Shown: piece after piece, positions 6,396 through 7,945 of the stretch
Numbering within the stretch: position 1 is the stretch's first letter
Layout of the letters: each line of letters begins with the position of its first letter
Assembly (NCBI GenBank): GCA_027489135.1
Contig: JAIYAI010000530.1
Coordinates: 1 to 7,945, forward strand
DNA from: Acetobacteraceae bacterium
GTDB lineage: Bacteria; Pseudomonadota; Alphaproteobacteria; Acetobacterales; Acetobacteraceae
DNA: 7,945 nucleotides
Direction of reading: 5' to 3'
Translations under genes and position numbers: made by a program
The notes under the pieces: model-generated
What the model saw: the letters and a program-made list of their open reading frames with translations, nothing else
What the model was told of the DNA's origin: nothing
The model's database searches: none

Positions 6396-7424
6396 ATGAT
6401 GGACCCCTGGCCCGACCGCATCGCCGACGAGGCGATGCTCGAGGAGGTGATGACCCGGCCCGACCCGGCGCTGGTCGAGGACCTCGCCGCGGCGCCGGGG
6501 GACATCCTGGTGCTGGGTGCCGGCGGCAAGATGGGCCCGACGCTCTGCCGCCTGGCGAAGCGTGCCGATCCCGCCCGCCGCGTCATCGCCGTCGCCCGCT
6601 GGTCGGAGCCCGGGCTGCGCGAGCGGATGGAGGGCTGGGGGATCGAATGCCTCTCGGCCGACCTCACCGACCACGCGGCGCTGGGCGCGCTGCCGGATGC
6701 GCCGAACCTGGTCTTCATGGCGGCGCGGAAATTCGGCGCCTCCGGCGCGCCGGAGCAGACCTGGGCGATGAACGTGCTGCTGCCGGCGATCGTGGCGGGG
6801 CGCTGGGCGGCGTCGCGCATCGTCTTCTTCAGCAGCGGCAACGTGCTGCCCCTGGTTCCCGTGCTGTCGGGCGGCGCCGACGAGAATACCGCCCCCGCCC
6901 CGACCGGCGAATACGCCGCCTCCGTGCTGGGGCGGGAGCGGGTGTTCCAGCACGCGGGCGCCACGCGCGGCACGCGCAGCTTCGGCGTGCGGCTGAACTA
7001 CGCCATCGATTGCCGCTACGGCGTGCTGCACGACGTGGCGACGAAGGTGGCGGCCGGGAAGGCGGTGCCGCTGGCCATGGGCCATGCCAACGTGATCTGG
7101 CAGGGCGATGCCAATGCATGGACCCTGCGCGGACTGCGCCGCGCGGCAGAGGATTGCCCCATCGTCAACGTGACGGGACCGGAGACCATCTCCATCCGCT
7201 GGCTGGCTGACCGCTTCGCCGAGCGCCTCGGCCGGCCCGCCAATTTCGTGGGGCAGGAGGCGCCGGAGGCGCTGCTGTCCAATGCCGGCCGCGCCTTCGC
7301 GACCTTCGGCTATCCGCGCGTGCCGCTGCTGCGCATGGTGGACTGGGTGGCCGACTGGGTCGGGCGCGGCGGGCGGGCGCTCGGCAAGCCCACGAAATTC
7401 GAGGTGCGGGATGGACGGTTCTAG
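6396..7424 (+). CDS. Extended-SDR NAD(P)-dependent oxidoreductase/epimerase family protein lacking the YxxxK lysine
   Basis: This encodes a 342-residue Rossmann-fold protein of the NAD-dependent epimerase/dehydratase type. The nucleotide-binding loop is LVLGAGGKMG (residues 38-47), a variant of GxxGxxG. SSGN at 146-149 supplies the usual serine of the active site. The tyrosine is Tyr173 in GEYAASVLGRE, but the residue four after it is Val177 instead of Lys, so the catalytic triad is incomplete. Later segments (NVTGPETISIRWLADRF, then LRMVDWVADWV) fit the substrate-side domain of sugar-nucleotide-type SDRs. The start is 6396 or the adjacent ATG at 6399, with GGGAAGG at 6385-6391; spacing slightly favours the second. 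It lies 11 bases after the hydratase and closes the operon. It may work as a reductase, epimerase or non-catalytic binder. The TAG stop is immediately followed by the drop to low GC. Confidence 0.86.
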   Translation: MMDPWPDRIADEAMLEEVMTRPDPALVEDLAAAPGDILVLGAGGKMGPTLCRLAKRADPARRVIAVARWSEPGLRERMEGWGIECLSADLTDHAALGALPDAPNLVFMAARKFGASGAPEQTWAMNVLLPAIVAGRWAASRIVFFSSGNVLPLVPVLSGGADENTAPAPTGEYAASVLGRERVFQHAGATRGTRSFGVRLNYAIDCRYGVLHDVATKVAAGKAVPLAMGHANVIWQGDANAWTLRGLRRAAEDCPIVNVTGPETISIRWLADRFAERLGRPANFVGQEAPEALLSNAGRAFATFGYPRVPLLRMVDWVADWVGRGGRALGKPTKFEVRDGRF

Positions 7425-7443
7425 TCATTCACATCTGACTAGA
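7420..7443 (+). repeat. 8-bp inverted repeat over the SDR stop codon, candidate terminator or junction scar
   Basis: TCTAGTCA (7420-7427) is perfectly complementary to TGACTAGA (7436-7443), with an 8-base loop. The first arm contains the TAG stop of the SDR gene, and the repeat sits exactly where GC content falls. As RNA it is a moderate hairpin followed about 15 bases later by a short T-rich stretch, so it may terminate the operon. As DNA it could be left by a recombination event. Confidence 0.4.
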
Positions 7444-7445
7444 CG

Positions 7446-7495
7446 AAGCAACATCTCATTTTGGTAAGATACGCGTTCCTGAACAAGCAACATCT
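7446..7495 (+). repeat. 11-bp direct repeat pair
   Basis: AAGCAACATCT occurs at 7446-7456 and again at 7485-7495, a start-to-start distance of 39 bases. The ACATCT core appears again at 7431-7436 and 7592-7597. These could be protein-binding sites such as integrase arm sites or operators, or a remnant of duplication. No function can be shown. Confidence 0.45.
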
Positions 7496-7510
7496 GCTCG
7501 TATCTTATCA
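7462..7510 (+). repeat. 12-bp inverted repeat with 25-base loop
   Basis: TAAGATACG (7465-7473) and CGTATCTTA (7499-7507) are perfect complements. Pairing extends outward by one G-T and two normal pairs to give 12 bp (7462-7473 with 7499-7510). The loop holds the small dyad GTTC/GAAC (7475-7484) and the second copy of the 11-bp direct repeat. In RNA this is a stable stem followed by ATTTTC, so it may terminate transcription arriving from the SDR gene. A recombination or operator site is the alternative. Confidence 0.45.
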
Positions 7511-7573
7511 CATTTTCATTGAAAAATATCCCGATCCTCGCAAAAAACCCAAAATAACTAAATAATTTTGCTT

Positions 7574-7945
7574 TCACACGGCTTTGCCGTGACATCTCTT
7601 ATATTTTTTGCCACTCCCACAGAAGCAGGGGCTATTTCTTCTAACCTTTCCATTTTGTTCCAAGAATACTGAAGGAACCCGCAAGCTCATGAGCGGACTA
7701 TTCACGAGCATATGGTCAATAGATGTAACCCTTGCTCCGAGTCCTATCGCAACGCCCAAGTCACTGATATCAATGGCTGCGCTGGCTCCGATGATTGTCA
7801 TGCCACCCGAGACCATATTTTTTTCGTGATCACGAATTATCGATAGATCAGATCCTGCCTTTCCCGAAATAATCCACCCACGATATTGCATTTCAATTCT
7901 CTCTATAGTGACTGATTTGCGAGGAATGACGCTAATCTTCAGCAC
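7574..7945 (-). CDS. SEC-C motif-containing protein, 5' end outside or at the window edge
   Basis: At least 123 residues are readable up to the window end, where the first codon happens to be GTG, so the true start is probably beyond it. An internal ATG at 7891 (residue 19 of the visible part) with a weak AGAGAG upstream is a possible start for a shorter form. The C-terminus carries a perfect SEC-C zinc-binding motif, C-x-C-x8-C-H, at residues 107-119 (PCFCGSGKKYKRCHG). The motif is known from the SecA tail and as an add-on to many otherwise unrelated accessory proteins. The rest, with GGMTIIGASAAIDISDLGVAIGLG in the middle, is a mixed alpha/beta sequence that I do not recognise. Its codon use is AT-rich and unlike all other genes here. 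It converges on the SDR gene across a 149-base gap. The zinc motif is certain; no function is assignable. Confidence 0.75.
   Translation of the reverse strand: MLKISVIPRKSVTIERIEMQYRGWIISGKAGSDLSIIRDHEKNMVSGGMTIIGASAAIDISDLGVAIGLGARVTSIDHMLVNSPLMSLRVPSVFLEQNGKVRRNSPCFCGSGKKYKRCHGKAV

Larger units (their letters stand above)
7425..7945. other. Low-GC segment, likely horizontally acquired DNA
   Basis: Hand counting gives about 223 G+C in 521 bases (43%), against values of 70-80% in lines sampled upstream. The change occurs at the SDR stop codon with no gradient. The 149 bases at 7425-7573 are intergenic between two convergent genes and hold the repeats listed here; the rest is the SEC-C gene. 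No integrase, transposase or tRNA is visible inside the window, so the type of element is unknown. Confidence 0.7.

Noticed and set aside
7513..7525. TTTTCA-T-TGAAAA palindrome
   Set aside because: It is short and AT-only in an AT-rich region, easily expected by chance, and no regulator context supports an operator.
7577..7591. CACGGC-TTT-GCCGTG hairpin at the end of the SEC-C gene
   Set aside because: It falls within the last five codons plus start of the stop region and has only 6 bp with a 3-base loop and no adjacent T-run, so I did not call it a terminator.
7608..7829. 73-codon plus-strand open frame in the low-GC segment
   Set aside because: It is fully antisense to the gene bearing a perfect SEC-C motif and shows no motif of its own.

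Overview
The window looks like chromosomal DNA of a high-GC alphaproteobacterium, most likely Acetobacteraceae (Roseomonas-like). This placement is inferred from the strongly GC-biased codon use (one sampled 60-base line, 7321-7380, is 80% GC) and from the style of the enzyme I, SMP-30, CBS-pair and acyl-CoA dehydrogenase proteins; no marker gene confirms it. Seven genes are complete and two are cut by the window edges. No gap without a gene exceeds about 165 bases. I see no tRNA, rRNA, CRISPR array or recognisable transposase.

Positions 1-1310 hold the C-terminal three quarters of a PEP-protein phosphotransferase (enzyme I, ptsI/ptsP type). It is followed on the same strand by a small GYD-domain protein (1374-1706), whose ribosome binding site lies in the 3' arm of a strong hairpin. 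A GC-rich hairpin (1713-1740) separates this pair from a convergent minus-strand block. Read in its own direction, that block is two tandem paralogous 144-aa CBS-pair proteins (3747-3313, then 3270-2836) followed by an SMP-30/gluconolactonase-family protein (2705-1749).

A 163-base divergent intergenic region then leads into a compact plus-strand operon. It encodes an AidB-like acyl-CoA dehydrogenase (3911-5617), a 2-keto-4-pentenoate hydratase/FAH-fold protein that overlaps it by ATGA (5614-6384), and an extended-SDR NAD(P)-dependent oxidoreductase/epimerase 11 bases further on (6396-7424). The tight packing suggests one catabolic unit acting on an organic or acyl-CoA substrate, but the substrate cannot be read from the sequence. 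The SDR has a Val where the classical YxxxK lysine should be.

At the SDR stop codon the composition drops abruptly to about 43% GC (hand count of 7425-7945). This segment holds a cluster of direct and inverted repeats (7420-7510) and a convergent, 5'-truncated gene ending in a perfect SEC-C zinc-binding motif. It is the best candidate here for horizontally acquired DNA, probably the edge of an island or prophage that continues past the window. I did not find a complete undescribed system. The items most worth following are the composition junction with its repeats, the orphan SEC-C protein, the GYD-gene leader hairpin and the lysine-less SDR.
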